Translations under genes and position numbers: made by a program
Origin: Paraburkholderia caballeronis
Lineage (GTDB): Bacteria; Pseudomonadota; Gammaproteobacteria; Burkholderiales; Burkholderiaceae
Direction: 5' to 3'
DNA length: 64,000 bases
NCBI RefSeq assembly: GCF_900104845.1
Contig: NZ_FNSR01000002.1
Span: 1,240,001-1,304,000 of the forward strand
Shown: one piece after another, positions 46,262-55,315 of the stretch
How positions within the stretch are numbered: the first letter of the stretch is position 1
Layout: each line of letters begins with the position of its first letter
The notes under the pieces: model-generated
Databases searched by the model: none
What the model was told of the DNA's origin: nothing
What the model saw: the letters and a program-made list of their open reading frames with translations, nothing else

Positions 46262-46585
46262 ATGAGCAAGTTCATTCCCGCAGTTGTCGTTGCAGCCGCG
46301 CTCGTCGTTCCGGCAATTTCGTTCGCGCAGACCGCGCAACCGCTGACGCGTGCGCAAGTCCGCGCAGAACTGGTCCAACTGGAAAAGGCGGGGTACTCGC
46401 CGGCTGAAAACCAGGTCAACTACCCGGAAGATCTGCAGGCAGCGGAACAGCGCGTCAACGAGCAGAAGCTGGCCCAGGCGAACACGAGCGGTTACGGCGC
46501 CCCGGCGGCTGGTACGTCGGCAGCCGGTCAGGCGGTGCAGCCGGCTCAGGTTCGTCCGCAACAGGCCGTGTTTTTCGGCCATTAA
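46262..46585 (+). CDS. DUF4148 secreted small protein
   Basis: 107-residue precursor with signal peptide MSKFIPAVVVAAALVVPAIS-FAQ, so probably periplasmic. The mature part has the DUF4148 core LTRAQVRAELVQLEKAGYSP and YPEDLQAAEQRV, a family widespread and multi-copy in Burkholderiaceae with unknown function. Ribosome-binding site GGAGGTAAGG precedes ATG 46262. A strong terminator follows, so it is a stand-alone, probably well-expressed gene. Confidence 0.9.
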   Translation: MSKFIPAVVVAAALVVPAISFAQTAQPLTRAQVRAELVQLEKAGYSPAENQVNYPEDLQAAEQRVNEQKLAQANTSGYGAPAAGTSAAGQAVQPAQVRPQQAVFFGH

Positions 46586-46634
46586 GCGGTAACGAAGCAG
46601 TATCCGCGCGGTTCGCCGCGCATCGACACCCAAG

Positions 46635-46664
46635 CGCGGGCCGGTTATCCGGCCCGCGTTTTTT
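46635..46664 (+). terminator. Intrinsic terminator after the DUF4148 gene
   Basis: Perfect 10-base stem CGCGGGCCGG / CCGGCCCGCG with a TTAT loop, followed by TTTTTT. Starts 49 bases past the stop. Confidence 0.9.
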
Positions 46665-46682
46665 CGTGCGCAACGCGCAGCG

Positions 46683-47414
46683 TCATCGTCCGGGCAGGTG
46701 CGGCACGCCTTCGTTCGTCGCGACGCTCAACTGGTGAATCATCCGGTGCGCCTTGTTCAGTTGTGCCTGCGCGGCGATCCGTTGCGCTTCCAGTTGCGCG
46801 ACCTCCTTGCGCACCTGATGCTGACGCGCCGTCACCAGATGCTCCTGCGACGCGTGGCGCTGCAAGTCGTTGCGCAGCCGCTCCGCGAGCGCCTCGGACT
46901 CCTCGATCTGCTTCACCAACTGCTCGTTCTGCGCGAGCAGCTGGGCGCGGCGCGCTTCGCCGTCCGCGAGGCGCGTCGCCTGCTCCTCCAGATGCCGGAA
47001 CACGGCGCCGGCCGCGTCGAGGTCGGCGGCTTTCAGCGCGCGCCACAGCACGCTGTCCTGATGCAGCGCGACGTAGTACGTCAGCTCCTTCGCGTGAAAT
47101 TGCAGGCTGACCGCGTAATCGAAGCTGCGGAACACGCGAAACGTCGTCAGTTCGTTGCCGGCCGCGAGCGCCGCGAACTCGTTGCCGTCCGCGATGCGCA
47201 CCGGCCGCCCGTTCACCTGCGACGGCACGACCGCGACCGCACGCAGCGTCGGGACGGGGCGGGCCGATTCGGCGGCCTCGTCCGGAGGTTCTTCTTCGGC
47301 GGCGGGCTCGACCGCCGGTTCGGCGGCGGCGGGTTGCGGCGGCTGAGCGACGGCGACGAGGTGGGACGGCGTGCCGGCGAGCGCGACATGACGGCGGTTC
47401 AGGAATGTTTTCAC
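46683..47414 (-). CDS. DUF2968-type coiled-coil protein (GTG start)
   Basis: 243 residues from GTG 47412-47414, which has a GGGGGA upstream. The C-terminal ~110 residues are a long charged coiled coil (HLEEQATRLADGEARRAQ, ESEALAERLRNDLQRHA). The middle (FRSFDYAVSLQFHAKELTYY, HQDSVLWRALKAADL) is the conserved DUF2968 part. Family members normally carry a signal peptide; here the N-terminus is only weakly hydrophobic and is followed by an acidic Pro/Ala stretch. Export is therefore uncertain and the annotated start could be wrong. Confidence 0.7.
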   Translation of the reverse strand: MKTFLNRRHVALAGTPSHLVAVAQPPQPAAAEPAVEPAAEEEPPDEAAESARPVPTLRAVAVVPSQVNGRPVRIADGNEFAALAAGNELTTFRVFRSFDYAVSLQFHAKELTYYVALHQDSVLWRALKAADLDAAGAVFRHLEEQATRLADGEARRAQLLAQNEQLVKQIEESEALAERLRNDLQRHASQEHLVTARQHQVRKEVAQLEAQRIAAQAQLNKAHRMIHQLSVATNEGVPHLPGR

Positions 47415-47550
47415 GGCAAATCCCCCAGAAAGGCACGCCAACGGGCGATGTCGCCCGGCTGCGCGGAGTGCGGGCGGCGGCTGGCGTGCGGAACGACGCG
47501 GACGGCGGCGCGGCCGCGGGCCGGCGCCGGGTCCGACGGCTTGAGCGGAC

Positions 47551-47871
47551 CTAATGCAGCATGCGCTGCCGACGTGCGATGTCGTCGAACAGCGCGCGGC
47601 TCGGTTCGAGCGCGAAAAGCCAGGTTTCGTCATAGCCGCTCAGCGTGTCGAGCGCGTCCCGCAGGCGTTCGATCACGACGGCCGGAATTTCGACGGTCGC
47701 CTCGACGCCGCTCGCGAGCCGCGCAACGCTGGCGAACTGCACCAGCTCGTCGGCCGCCTCGGCGACGTCCGCCGCAAAGACCAGATGGTTGTTCAACAAC
47801 TCGACGAGGCCCGGCGATGCTGCGACGTCTTCGACATTGAGCTGCACTGACAGGAAGGTGGCCTTGTTCAT
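47551..47871 (-). CDS. Hypothetical protein (106 aa)
   Basis: 106 residues, acidic, mostly helical by composition (VAASPGLVELLNNHLVFAAD, VVIERLRDALDTLSGYDE), with no signal, span or cysteine motif. Start ATG 47871 follows GAGGAATCGAGG. Same orientation as, and 136 bases upstream of, the DUF2968 gene. No family recognised. Confidence 0.62.
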   Translation of the reverse strand: MNKATFLSVQLNVEDVAASPGLVELLNNHLVFAADVAEAADELVQFASVARLASGVEATVEIPAVVIERLRDALDTLSGYDETWLFALEPSRALFDDIARRQRMLH

Positions 47872-48155
47872 CCTCGATTCCTCACGAATGTGGGACCGCA
47901 GCGGTGGGACGCGCCAGAGATGTCATTGTTCGAAGGGCAGCACGACCGAGTATAGGCCAGCATGCCGGGTAATCAATGTTGGCGGGCCGCAGCGGCCGGA
48001 AGCGGGGGCGTCGCGAGGGGCGACGATATAATGGGGGCCGTTCTCCCTTTGCACGGCTGCCAACGCCGGGCGCGGCGTGCGGCGTGAGGCTCGCGCGAAC
48101 GAACGTCCGCGGCCCGTGATCGAACCCGCATCGACACGTAGCGAGGATCAGCAAC

Positions 48156-48893
48156 ATGAATCGACAACGGCGAAAGCTGGGCGCATATGCGGCGCTGGCC
48201 ACGGTGGCGTTGCTGGCGAGCGCCTGCACGCTGACCCCTTGGGGAGGCAGCACGGCGCCGCAGCCGGTCTCGTCGACCGGCGTGCCGGCGGGCTACTACC
48301 GGGTCAATCCCGGCGATACGCTGTCGCGGATCGCCGGCGCGTACGGCCAGCGGCCGCAGGACATCGCCGCCTGGAACCAGCTGCCGACCGACGCGCCGGT
48401 GGTGCCGGGCCAGGTGCTGCGGGTCGCGCCGCCGGTCGCGGGCGTGCCGCTGCGCCTCCCCGCGCCGCAGGCCGCTGTGCCCGGACCCGCGTCGGGCGTC
48501 GCCGGCGTCGCGGCGCCGGTGCCCGTGCCGTCCATCCCGTTGCAGTGGCCGGTGCGCGGGCCGGTGGTGCAGAACTTCGTGCCGGGCAAATCGACCGGCA
48601 TCCTGATCGGCGGCGTCGCCGGCCAGCCGGTGAAGGCCGCCGCCGCAGGCCGCGTCGTTTATGCGGGGACCGGCATCGAGGCCTACGGGCCGCTCATCAT
48701 CATCAAGCACAACGATTCGGTCGTCACCGCGTATGGCCACAACGGCAAGTTGCTCGTCAACGAGGACGAAGCCGTCGTGCAGGGGCAGCCGATCGCCGAG
48801 ATGGGCGTCGATTCGCGCGGCGTCGCGGGCGTCCAGTTCGAGGTGCGCGCGGACGGCAAGCCGGTCGATCCGCTCGCGTTGCTGCCGAAATAA
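48156..48893 (+). CDS. LysM/M23-type lipoprotein, NlpD-like, probably non-catalytic
   Basis: 245-residue lipoprotein. The signal ends in LLASACTL (Cys about 23). A LysM peptidoglycan-binding domain follows (YYRVNPGDTLSRIAGAYGQ, about 47-90), then a Pro/Ala linker and a C-terminal LytM/M23 domain. The zinc residues of active M23 peptidases look replaced: the usual His/Asp near STGILIGGVAG is missing and the final HxH is VQFEV. Such degenerate LytM proteins (NlpD, EnvC) activate amidases during cell separation. That role is inferred; the neighbours do not add evidence. Confidence 0.85.
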   Translation: MNRQRRKLGAYAALATVALLASACTLTPWGGSTAPQPVSSTGVPAGYYRVNPGDTLSRIAGAYGQRPQDIAAWNQLPTDAPVVPGQVLRVAPPVAGVPLRLPAPQAAVPGPASGVAGVAAPVPVPSIPLQWPVRGPVVQNFVPGKSTGILIGGVAGQPVKAAAAGRVVYAGTGIEAYGPLIIIKHNDSVVTAYGHNGKLLVNEDEAVVQGQPIAEMGVDSRGVAGVQFEVRADGKPVDPLALLPK

Positions 48894-49109
48894 CGGTCGC
48901 TTCGGCGGGCGGCCGTGCCGCGGCTCTTACGTGAGCCGTTCCTGTCGCGCCGTCGCCGCGCGAATTTCCGCCATTGCATTTCGTTCGCGAATTGCGCGCC
49001 CCCCGCATTTGAAAATACACTCGACGCTTTCCGGGCGGCGCAGCCCGCGCGCGGCGATGTTCGCCGCGACGCGTTTCGCGCGCCGCTTCCATTACGAGGA
49101 CTCCATCGC

Positions 49110-50114
49110 ATGATCGATCTGCGCAGCGACACCGTAACCCGCCCGAGCCCGGCGATGCTCGACGCGATGACCCGCGCCGAAACCGGCGACGACGTCTGGG
49201 GCGACGACCCGACCGTGCTGCGCCTTCAGGCGCGCGTCGCCGAGCTGGCGGGCAAGGAAGCCGGGCTGTTCTTCCCGAGCGGCACGCAGAGCAACCTCGC
49301 CGCGCTGATGGCGCACTGCGCGCGCGGCGACGAATACATCGTCGGCCAGGCCGCGCACACGTACAAATACGAGGGCGGCGGCGCGGCGGTGCTCGGCAGC
49401 ATTCAGCCGCAGCCGATCGACAACGCGGACGACGGCTCGATCCCGCTCGACCGGATCGCCGCCGCGATCAAGCCGCTCGACGATCACTTCGCGCGCACGC
49501 GCCTCCTCGCGCTCGAAAACACGATCGGCGGCAAGGTGTTGCCGGCCGCATACGTCGACGAGGCGACGCGCTTCACGCACGGCCGCGGGCTGTCCACGCA
49601 CCTCGACGGCGCGCGCGTGTTCAACGCGGCGGTCGCGTCCGGGCAGCCGCTGGCGGCGCTGACGGCCGGCTTCGACTCGGTGTCGATCTGCTTTTCGAAG
49701 GGGCTCGGCACGCCGGTCGGTTCGGTGCTGGTCGGCAGCCGCGCGCTGATCGACGTCGCGCACCGCTGGCGCAAGGTGCTCGGCGGCGGGATGCGGCAGG
49801 CCGGCGTGCTCGCGGGCGCGTGCCTGTACGCGCTCGACCACAACGTCGAACGCCTCGCGGACGACCACGCGAACGCCGCGCGTCTCGCGGCCGGGCTGGC
49901 GGACATCGCGGAGGTGAAGGTGCTGTCGCACGCGACGAACATGGTGTTCGCGCAGTTCCCGCAGGCGCATTGCGCGCCGCTCGAAGCGTATCTGAAGGAG
50001 CGGGGCATTCTCACGCAGATGCTGTATGCGTCGCGGTTCGTCACGCATCTGGACGTGTCGGCGGCCGAGATCGACACGGTCGTCGCGGCCGTGAAGGCGT
50101 ATTTCGCGCGTTGA
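49110..50114 (+). CDS. ltaE: Low-specificity L-threonine aldolase
   Basis: 334-residue PLP enzyme that splits threonine or allo-threonine into glycine and acetaldehyde. N-terminus MIDLRSDTVTRPSPAM is diagnostic; DDVWGDDPTVLRLQ, STHLDGARVFNAAV and the PLP lysine in SICFSKGLGTPVGSV (about residue 197) are present. Start ATG 49110 behind GAGGA. Single gene, convergent with the MFS exporter downstream. Confidence 0.95.
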   Translation: MIDLRSDTVTRPSPAMLDAMTRAETGDDVWGDDPTVLRLQARVAELAGKEAGLFFPSGTQSNLAALMAHCARGDEYIVGQAAHTYKYEGGGAAVLGSIQPQPIDNADDGSIPLDRIAAAIKPLDDHFARTRLLALENTIGGKVLPAAYVDEATRFTHGRGLSTHLDGARVFNAAVASGQPLAALTAGFDSVSICFSKGLGTPVGSVLVGSRALIDVAHRWRKVLGGGMRQAGVLAGACLYALDHNVERLADDHANAARLAAGLADIAEVKVLSHATNMVFAQFPQAHCAPLEAYLKERGILTQMLYASRFVTHLDVSAAEIDTVVAAVKAYFAR

Positions 50115-50223
50115 AGCACGACGGCTTGCACCGTCGTTGATCCCTGGGCCGCCCGCGCGACGGATACGGGCGGCGGTTTCACGGGGCGCTGCGGAGCGGC
50201 GATTCCCGCCGCCTTGTCCGGCG

Positions 50224-51723
50224 CTACTTCTGAAACACCCCCGCGCGATGCGACGGCGCGAAGAGCCGCAGCCCGCTGGCGACGCTTGCCGCGCCCGCGA
50301 ACACCGCGCCGGCGCTCAGCGCGAGCGTCGGCCCATGCTTGCCGGCAATCCCGAAGCACAGCGCGACCAGCGCCGCGCCGGTCGTCTGGCCGAGCAGCCG
50401 GGCGGTCGCGATGATGCCGCTCGCGCCGCCGCTGCGTTCTGGCGGCGCGCTCGCCATCAGCGCCTTCAGGTTCGGCGACTGGAAGAATCCGAAACCCGCG
50501 CCGCAGACGGCCATCCGCACGGCGATGTCCGTCACCGACGGGTGCGCGGGCATCAGCGCGAGCGACGCCATCCCCGCCGACAGGATCGCGAGCCCGATGC
50601 CGCCGAGCAGTCCCGGCGGATAACGGTCGGACAGCCGTCCCGCGATGGGCGCGGCGGCCGCGACGACGACCGGCCACGGCGTCATCAGGAAGCCGGTCTC
50701 GACCTGGCTGCGCCCGAGCACGTCCTCGAAGTAGAACGGCAGCGATACGAACGCGAGCCCCTGCGCGGCGAACGAGCAGACCGCCGTGACCGCGGACAGC
50801 GTGAACACCGGCAGCCGGAACAGATCCACCGGCAGCATCGGCGCCGGGTGGCCCGCCTCGCGCCAGATCAGCAGCGCGCCGAACCCGAGCGCGATCGCCG
50901 CCGCGATCAGCACCTCCGCGCCCGGCGCGCGCTGCGCCGCCTCGCCGAGCGCGAAGATCAGCGCGGCGAACGTGATGACGTTCAGCAGCGCGGCGACCGG
51001 GTCGAACGCGTGTTTGCCCTGCGCGGTGTGCGGCAGCGCGGGCATCGCGAACGCGAGCGCGATTGCGCCGAGCGGCACGTTGATCGCGAACAGCCACGGC
51101 CAGTTTGCCGTCGCGAGGATCAGCGACGCGATCGTCGGCCCGATCGCGAACGACACGCCGACCACCAGCGCGTTCAGCCCGAGGCCGCGCCCGAGCCGGT
51201 GCGGCGGGAACAGGAAGCGGATCAGCGCGGTGTTCACGCTCATGATCGCGCTCGCGCCAAGCCCTTGCAGCACGCGCGCGGCGGTCAGCGTCGTCAGCGT
51301 CGGCGCGACCGCGCACGCGAGTGACGCGAGCGTGAAGATCGCGAGCCCGCTGATGTAGATGCGCCGGTGGCCGATGATGTCGCCGAGCGCGGCGAGCGGC
51401 AGCAGCGTCGCGACCATCGCGAGCTGGTACGCGTTGATGATCCACACCGAGGCGGCCGGGGCCGCGTGCAGATCGGCGGCGATCGCGGGCAGCGCGGTGT
51501 TCGCGATCGCGGTGTCGAGGGTCGCGAGCGCGACCGCGAGCATCACCGCGCCCATCGCGCGGCGGTTCCTGGCGGACATCGGCGCATCGGCGAGCGGGGT
51601 CTCGCGCGACGGGGTGCAGGTTTCGGACAAGGCGGACTCTGGTCGGAAGGCGCCGCCGCGCGCGCCAGGCGCGGCGGCGGGGCGACGTGCGGGCGTCCGC
51701 GTCGGGCGGACGCCGTGGATCAT
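50224..51723 (-). CDS. MFS drug exporter, 14-span EmrB/QacA-like
   Basis: About 450-500 residues depending on the start. Core features: motif D1-like ATLDTAIANTALPAIAADL at the first span, LAALGDIIGHRRIYISGLA (MFS motif A), ARVLQGLGASAIMSVN and GPTIASLILATANWPWLFA (motif C region). About 14 spans, as in drug:H+ antiporter family 2. The start is uncertain: ATG 51723 is used, but ATG 51579 (MSARNRRAMGAVML) is also possible, because the first ~45 residues are Arg/Pro-rich and may be untranslated. Substrate unknown; multidrug export is the family role. Confidence 0.87.
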   Translation of the reverse strand: MIHGVRPTRTPARRPAAAPGARGGAFRPESALSETCTPSRETPLADAPMSARNRRAMGAVMLAVALATLDTAIANTALPAIAADLHAAPAASVWIINAYQLAMVATLLPLAALGDIIGHRRIYISGLAIFTLASLACAVAPTLTTLTAARVLQGLGASAIMSVNTALIRFLFPPHRLGRGLGLNALVVGVSFAIGPTIASLILATANWPWLFAINVPLGAIALAFAMPALPHTAQGKHAFDPVAALLNVITFAALIFALGEAAQRAPGAEVLIAAAIALGFGALLIWREAGHPAPMLPVDLFRLPVFTLSAVTAVCSFAAQGLAFVSLPFYFEDVLGRSQVETGFLMTPWPVVVAAAAPIAGRLSDRYPPGLLGGIGLAILSAGMASLALMPAHPSVTDIAVRMAVCGAGFGFFQSPNLKALMASAPPERSGGASGIIATARLLGQTTGAALVALCFGIAGKHGPTLALSAGAVFAGAASVASGLRLFAPSHRAGVFQK

Positions 51724-52259
51724 TCGATCCCGCGATTGTTGCAGACGACGGCCAATTTTGCAGCGGTTGCTGAAGTGCGTGGGGGAAATGTAAGACGGCA
51801 CCGGAGGGGGACGCGGTTTTTATGCAACTAACTGTCCACCCCGCGCCGCGTAGTCGAACGCAAATGCGACCTGAAAATCGAAGGGGCTGGCCCTTGCCGC
51901 GTGTCACAAGCGGTGTCGTTCACGACGAAACCGGCTGTGCCTGCCGCCGGCAATTGGAGTGACCGTCGCCACCCCCATCGCGGCCGCGCGACTCCGGCGC
52001 TGCTGCCGCTTGCCGGCTTCAGTCACCAGGCCGGCAGCCGCCGGCCCCGGCACCGCCGCCGCCACGTCCTAAGCCCCCAGGTGAGCCCCCACTTCGACTC
52101 ACCTTGCCCCCGCCGTTTTTTGCCGCAGCGCCGTGTACCGCCAAAATGTCCTACTCTGCAAGCTCACCTGCGCGCCGGGCCAGCTCGTCCTCCGCCCCCG
52201 AACCGGCCGCGCAGCCGAGAACACGTGCGCATCCGCGCCGCTTTTCCCGGAGTCAATCG
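51724..52259. other. Intergenic region upstream of glgP
   Basis: No convincing gene, although frames stay open because of high GC. It probably contains the divergent promoters of the MFS exporter and glgP; no clear operator or riboswitch-like fold was found. Confidence 0.4.
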
Positions 52260-54713
52260 ATGACAGCAGTGGATCTGGAGGTCGATCAGCTCAACAGCAG
52301 CGTCGACGCGTTGCGCCGCTCCCTCTCCAACCGCCTGATGTACGGCGTCGGCAAGGATGCCGTCGCGGCCCGTCCGCAGGACTGGCTGCATGCGGCCGCG
52401 CTCGCGGTTCGCGACCGGCTCGTCGCGCGCTGGATGTCCACCACGCGCCGCCAGTACGAGCAGGACGTCAAACGTGTGTATTACCTGTCGATGGAATTCC
52501 TGATCGGCCGGACTTTCACGAACGCGCTGCTTGCGCTCGGCATCTACGAACCGATGAAGGAGGCGCTCGCCGGCGTCGGCGTCGACATGGAGGCGCTGAT
52601 CGATCTCGAACCGGACGCCGCGCTCGGCAACGGCGGCCTCGGCCGGCTCGCCGCCTGCTTCCTCGATTCGATGGCGACGCTCGGCGTGCCGGGCTTCGGC
52701 TACGGCATCCGCTACGAGTACGGGATGTTCCGCCAGCAGATCGTCGACGGCGAGCAGGTCGAGACGCCGGACTACTGGCTGCGCTCGGGCAATCCGTGGG
52801 AGTTTCCGCGTCCGGAGATCCAGTATCCGGTGCACTTCGGCGGCCGCACCGTGCAGCGCGACGGCCACGTCGAATGGGTCGACACGCAGCACGTGAACGC
52901 GACCGCTTACGACACCGTGATTCCCGGCTTCGCGACCAGCGCGACGAACACGCTGCGGTTATGGTCCGCGCGCGCGCCCGAGGAACTGGACCTCTCCGCG
53001 TTCAACCAGGGCGACTATCAGCGCGCGGTCGAGACGCGCAACGCGTCGGAGAACGTGTCGCGGCTGCTGTATCCGGACGACTCGACGATGGCGGGCCGCG
53101 AACTGCGTCTGCGCCAGGAATATTTCTTCGTGTCGGCAACGATGCAGGACCTGATCCGCCGTTATCTGCGCACGCACAGCACGTTCGGCCGCTTCTCGGA
53201 GAAGGTCGCCGTGCATCTGAACGATACGCATCCGGTGCTCGCCATTCCGGAACTGATGCGGCTGCTGGTCGACATCCATCGCGTGCCGTGGGACAAGGCG
53301 CTCGCGCACGTGCAGCAGGTGTTCTCGTACACGAATCACACGCTGATGCCCGAGGCGCTCGAAACCTGGGATGTCGAACTGCTCTCGCGGATGCTGCCGC
53401 GGCATCTGGAGATCATCTTCGACATCAACGCGGAGTTCCTGCGCAAGGCGAGCGAAGGCGGCGCGCACGATCCGGAAATGATCCGCCGCATCTCGCTCGT
53501 CGACGAATACGGGCAGCGCCGCGTGCGGATGGCGTACCTCGCGATCGTCGCGAGCCACAAGGTGAACGGCGTGTCGAAGCTGCATTCGCAACTGATGACG
53601 CGCGACATCTTCAGCGACTTCGCGCGGCTCTTTCCGGACCGCTTCACGAACGTGACGAACGGCATCACGCCGCGCCGCTGGCTCGCGCAGGCGAGCCCGT
53701 CGCTCGCGGGGCTGATCGACGACGCGATCGGCCCGCGCTGGCGCGCCGACCTGTTCGAACTCGGCGCGCTGCGCAAGCTGCGCGGCGATGCGTCGTTCGA
53801 GGAAGCGTTCCGCGCCGCGAAGCGCAGCAACAAGGTGCGGCTCGCGCATCGGCTTGCGCATCACACGGGGCTGACGTTCGATCCCGATGCGCTGTTCGAC
53901 ATGCAGGTGAAGCGCATCCACGAATACAAGCGGCAACTGCTGAACGTGCTGCACGTGATCGTCCGCTACAACCGCATCCGCGCGGAGCCGCAGCGCGAAT
54001 GGACGCCGCGCGTCGTGCTGTTCGCGGGCAAGGCGGCGTCCGCGTACCGGATGGCGAAGACCATCATCAAGCTCATCAACGACGTCGCCGCGAAGGTCAA
54101 TCACGATCCGATCGTCGGCGACCGGCTGAAGGTCGTGTTCGTGCCGAACTACGGCGTGAGCCTCGCGGAGCTGCTGATCCCGGCCGCGAACCTGTCCGAG
54201 CAGATTTCGACCGCGGGCACCGAGGCGTCCGGCACCGGCAACATGAAGCTCGCGCTGAACGGCGCGCTGACGATCGGCACGCTCGACGGCGCGAACATCG
54301 AGATCTGCGATTCGGTCGGCCCCGAGCACATCTTCATCTTCGGGCATACCGCGGATCAGGTCGACGGACTGCGCTCGGCCGGTTATCGTCCGCGGCAGTT
54401 TTACGAGCAGAACGCCGAGCTTCGCATGGCGCTCGACCAGATCCGCACCGGCTTCTTCTCGCCGGGCGACCCCGCGCGCTTCTCGGACATCTTCCACACG
54501 CTCGTGGACTGGGGCGATCACTACATGGTGCTGGCGGACTTCGCGGCGTTCGTCGAAGCGCAGGAGGCGGTCGACCGCCGTTTCGTCGACGTGCCGTCGT
54601 GGACCGCGAGCGCGATCGAGAACGTCGCGGGAATGGGCATGTTCTCGTCGGATCGCGCGATTGCCGAATACGCGCGCGACATCTGGCGCGTGAAGCCGGT
54701 CGAACTCGGTTAG
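52260..54713 (+). CDS. glgP: Glycogen/alpha-glucan phosphorylase
   Basis: 817 residues, full length. Releases glucose-1-phosphate from the ends of glycogen or maltodextrin, using PLP. Visible: YYLSMEFLIGRTFTNALLA near 75, DAALGNGGLGRLAACFLDS, MQVKRIHEYKRQLLNVLHV near 547, and the PLP lysine in STAGTEASGTGNMKLAL near 660. Start ATG 52260 with CGGAG upstream; the longer open frame upstream lacks family similarity. No other glycogen genes are in the window. Confidence 0.96.
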   Translation: MTAVDLEVDQLNSSVDALRRSLSNRLMYGVGKDAVAARPQDWLHAAALAVRDRLVARWMSTTRRQYEQDVKRVYYLSMEFLIGRTFTNALLALGIYEPMKEALAGVGVDMEALIDLEPDAALGNGGLGRLAACFLDSMATLGVPGFGYGIRYEYGMFRQQIVDGEQVETPDYWLRSGNPWEFPRPEIQYPVHFGGRTVQRDGHVEWVDTQHVNATAYDTVIPGFATSATNTLRLWSARAPEELDLSAFNQGDYQRAVETRNASENVSRLLYPDDSTMAGRELRLRQEYFFVSATMQDLIRRYLRTHSTFGRFSEKVAVHLNDTHPVLAIPELMRLLVDIHRVPWDKALAHVQQVFSYTNHTLMPEALETWDVELLSRMLPRHLEIIFDINAEFLRKASEGGAHDPEMIRRISLVDEYGQRRVRMAYLAIVASHKVNGVSKLHSQLMTRDIFSDFARLFPDRFTNVTNGITPRRWLAQASPSLAGLIDDAIGPRWRADLFELGALRKLRGDASFEEAFRAAKRSNKVRLAHRLAHHTGLTFDPDALFDMQVKRIHEYKRQLLNVLHVIVRYNRIRAEPQREWTPRVVLFAGKAASAYRMAKTIIKLINDVAAKVNHDPIVGDRLKVVFVPNYGVSLAELLIPAANLSEQISTAGTEASGTGNMKLALNGALTIGTLDGANIEICDSVGPEHIFIFGHTADQVDGLRSAGYRPRQFYEQNAELRMALDQIRTGFFSPGDPARFSDIFHTLVDWGDHYMVLADFAAFVEAQEAVDRRFVDVPSWTASAIENVAGMGMFSSDRAIAEYARDIWRVKPVELG

Positions 54714-54756
54714 CCGGAACCGCCTGCCGCAGTGCGGCGCGCGTGGCCCGCCGCGC

Positions 54757-55158
54757 TTATTGCGCGGGCCGCGCCGCCGCGTCGCCCTTGCCGGCCATTG
54801 CGCCGCGGATCACGTCCGCGACGCGTTCGACGAACGCGAGTTCGACGCTCGACAGCGCCTCGCGCTGCTCGCCGCCTGACACGACGATCAGCCGGTGCGT
54901 GACGTCCTGCGTGATCCACGTGAGCCAGCCGACGACGATCATCATCAGGCCGCAAACGATCGCGACCGCGGAGCCGAACCCTATGCCGGCCGCGAAGCCC
55001 GCGACGCCGATCAGAGACAGGATCGTCGGCACCGTGCGGTTGCGCGGGACCGTGACGACGCGCAGGTCCTCGACGTCGCGCAGCGGAAAGACCTGGCCGG
55101 CGACGGACAGCGCGGTGCGCGTGACCGAGACGCCGCGTTCGTTGAAGGGGAGTTCCAT
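54757..55158 (-). CDS. DUF6232-type small membrane protein
   Basis: 133 residues: a PH-like N-terminal part (LPFNERGVSVTRTALSV, VFPLRDVEDLRVVTVPRNR), two hydrophobic segments (ILSLIGVAGFAAGIGFG, VAIVCGLMMIVVGWLTW) and a C-terminal part with a beta-rich VVSGGEQREALSS. The layout fits DUF6232. Function unknown. Start ATG 55158, with GGGGAG before it. Confidence 0.72.
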   Translation of the reverse strand: MELPFNERGVSVTRTALSVAGQVFPLRDVEDLRVVTVPRNRTVPTILSLIGVAGFAAGIGFGSAVAIVCGLMMIVVGWLTWITQDVTHRLIVVSGGEQREALSSVELAFVERVADVIRGAMAGKGDAAARPAQ

Positions 55159-55251
55159 CGATTCGAGCCGTGCGGGGGAAAGCGCGCAGCGTACCAGAAG
55201 CGCGCGTGGCAGAGGAAGCGCCGCGCCGCCGCACGGAGATCGCAGACATGA

Positions 55252-55277
55252 AAAAAGCGCCCCGAGGGGCGCTTTTT
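55252..55277 (-). terminator. Intrinsic terminator after the second porin
   Basis: Stem AAAAAGCGCCC / GGGCGCTTTTT with a 4-base loop, flanked by A and T runs, so it works on the minus strand past the porin stop at 55316. A second hairpin (CCGGCG-GACTT-CGCCGG, about 55284-55300) lies just before it. Confidence 0.88.
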
Positions 55278-55315
55278 CGCGGAGCCGGCGGACTTCGCCG
55301 GCCTTTGCATGGCGA

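Noticed and set aside
50148..50174. A GC-rich inverted repeat after ltaE as a terminator.
   Set aside because: Arms are only eight bases with a long loop and no real T-run; too weak to annotate.
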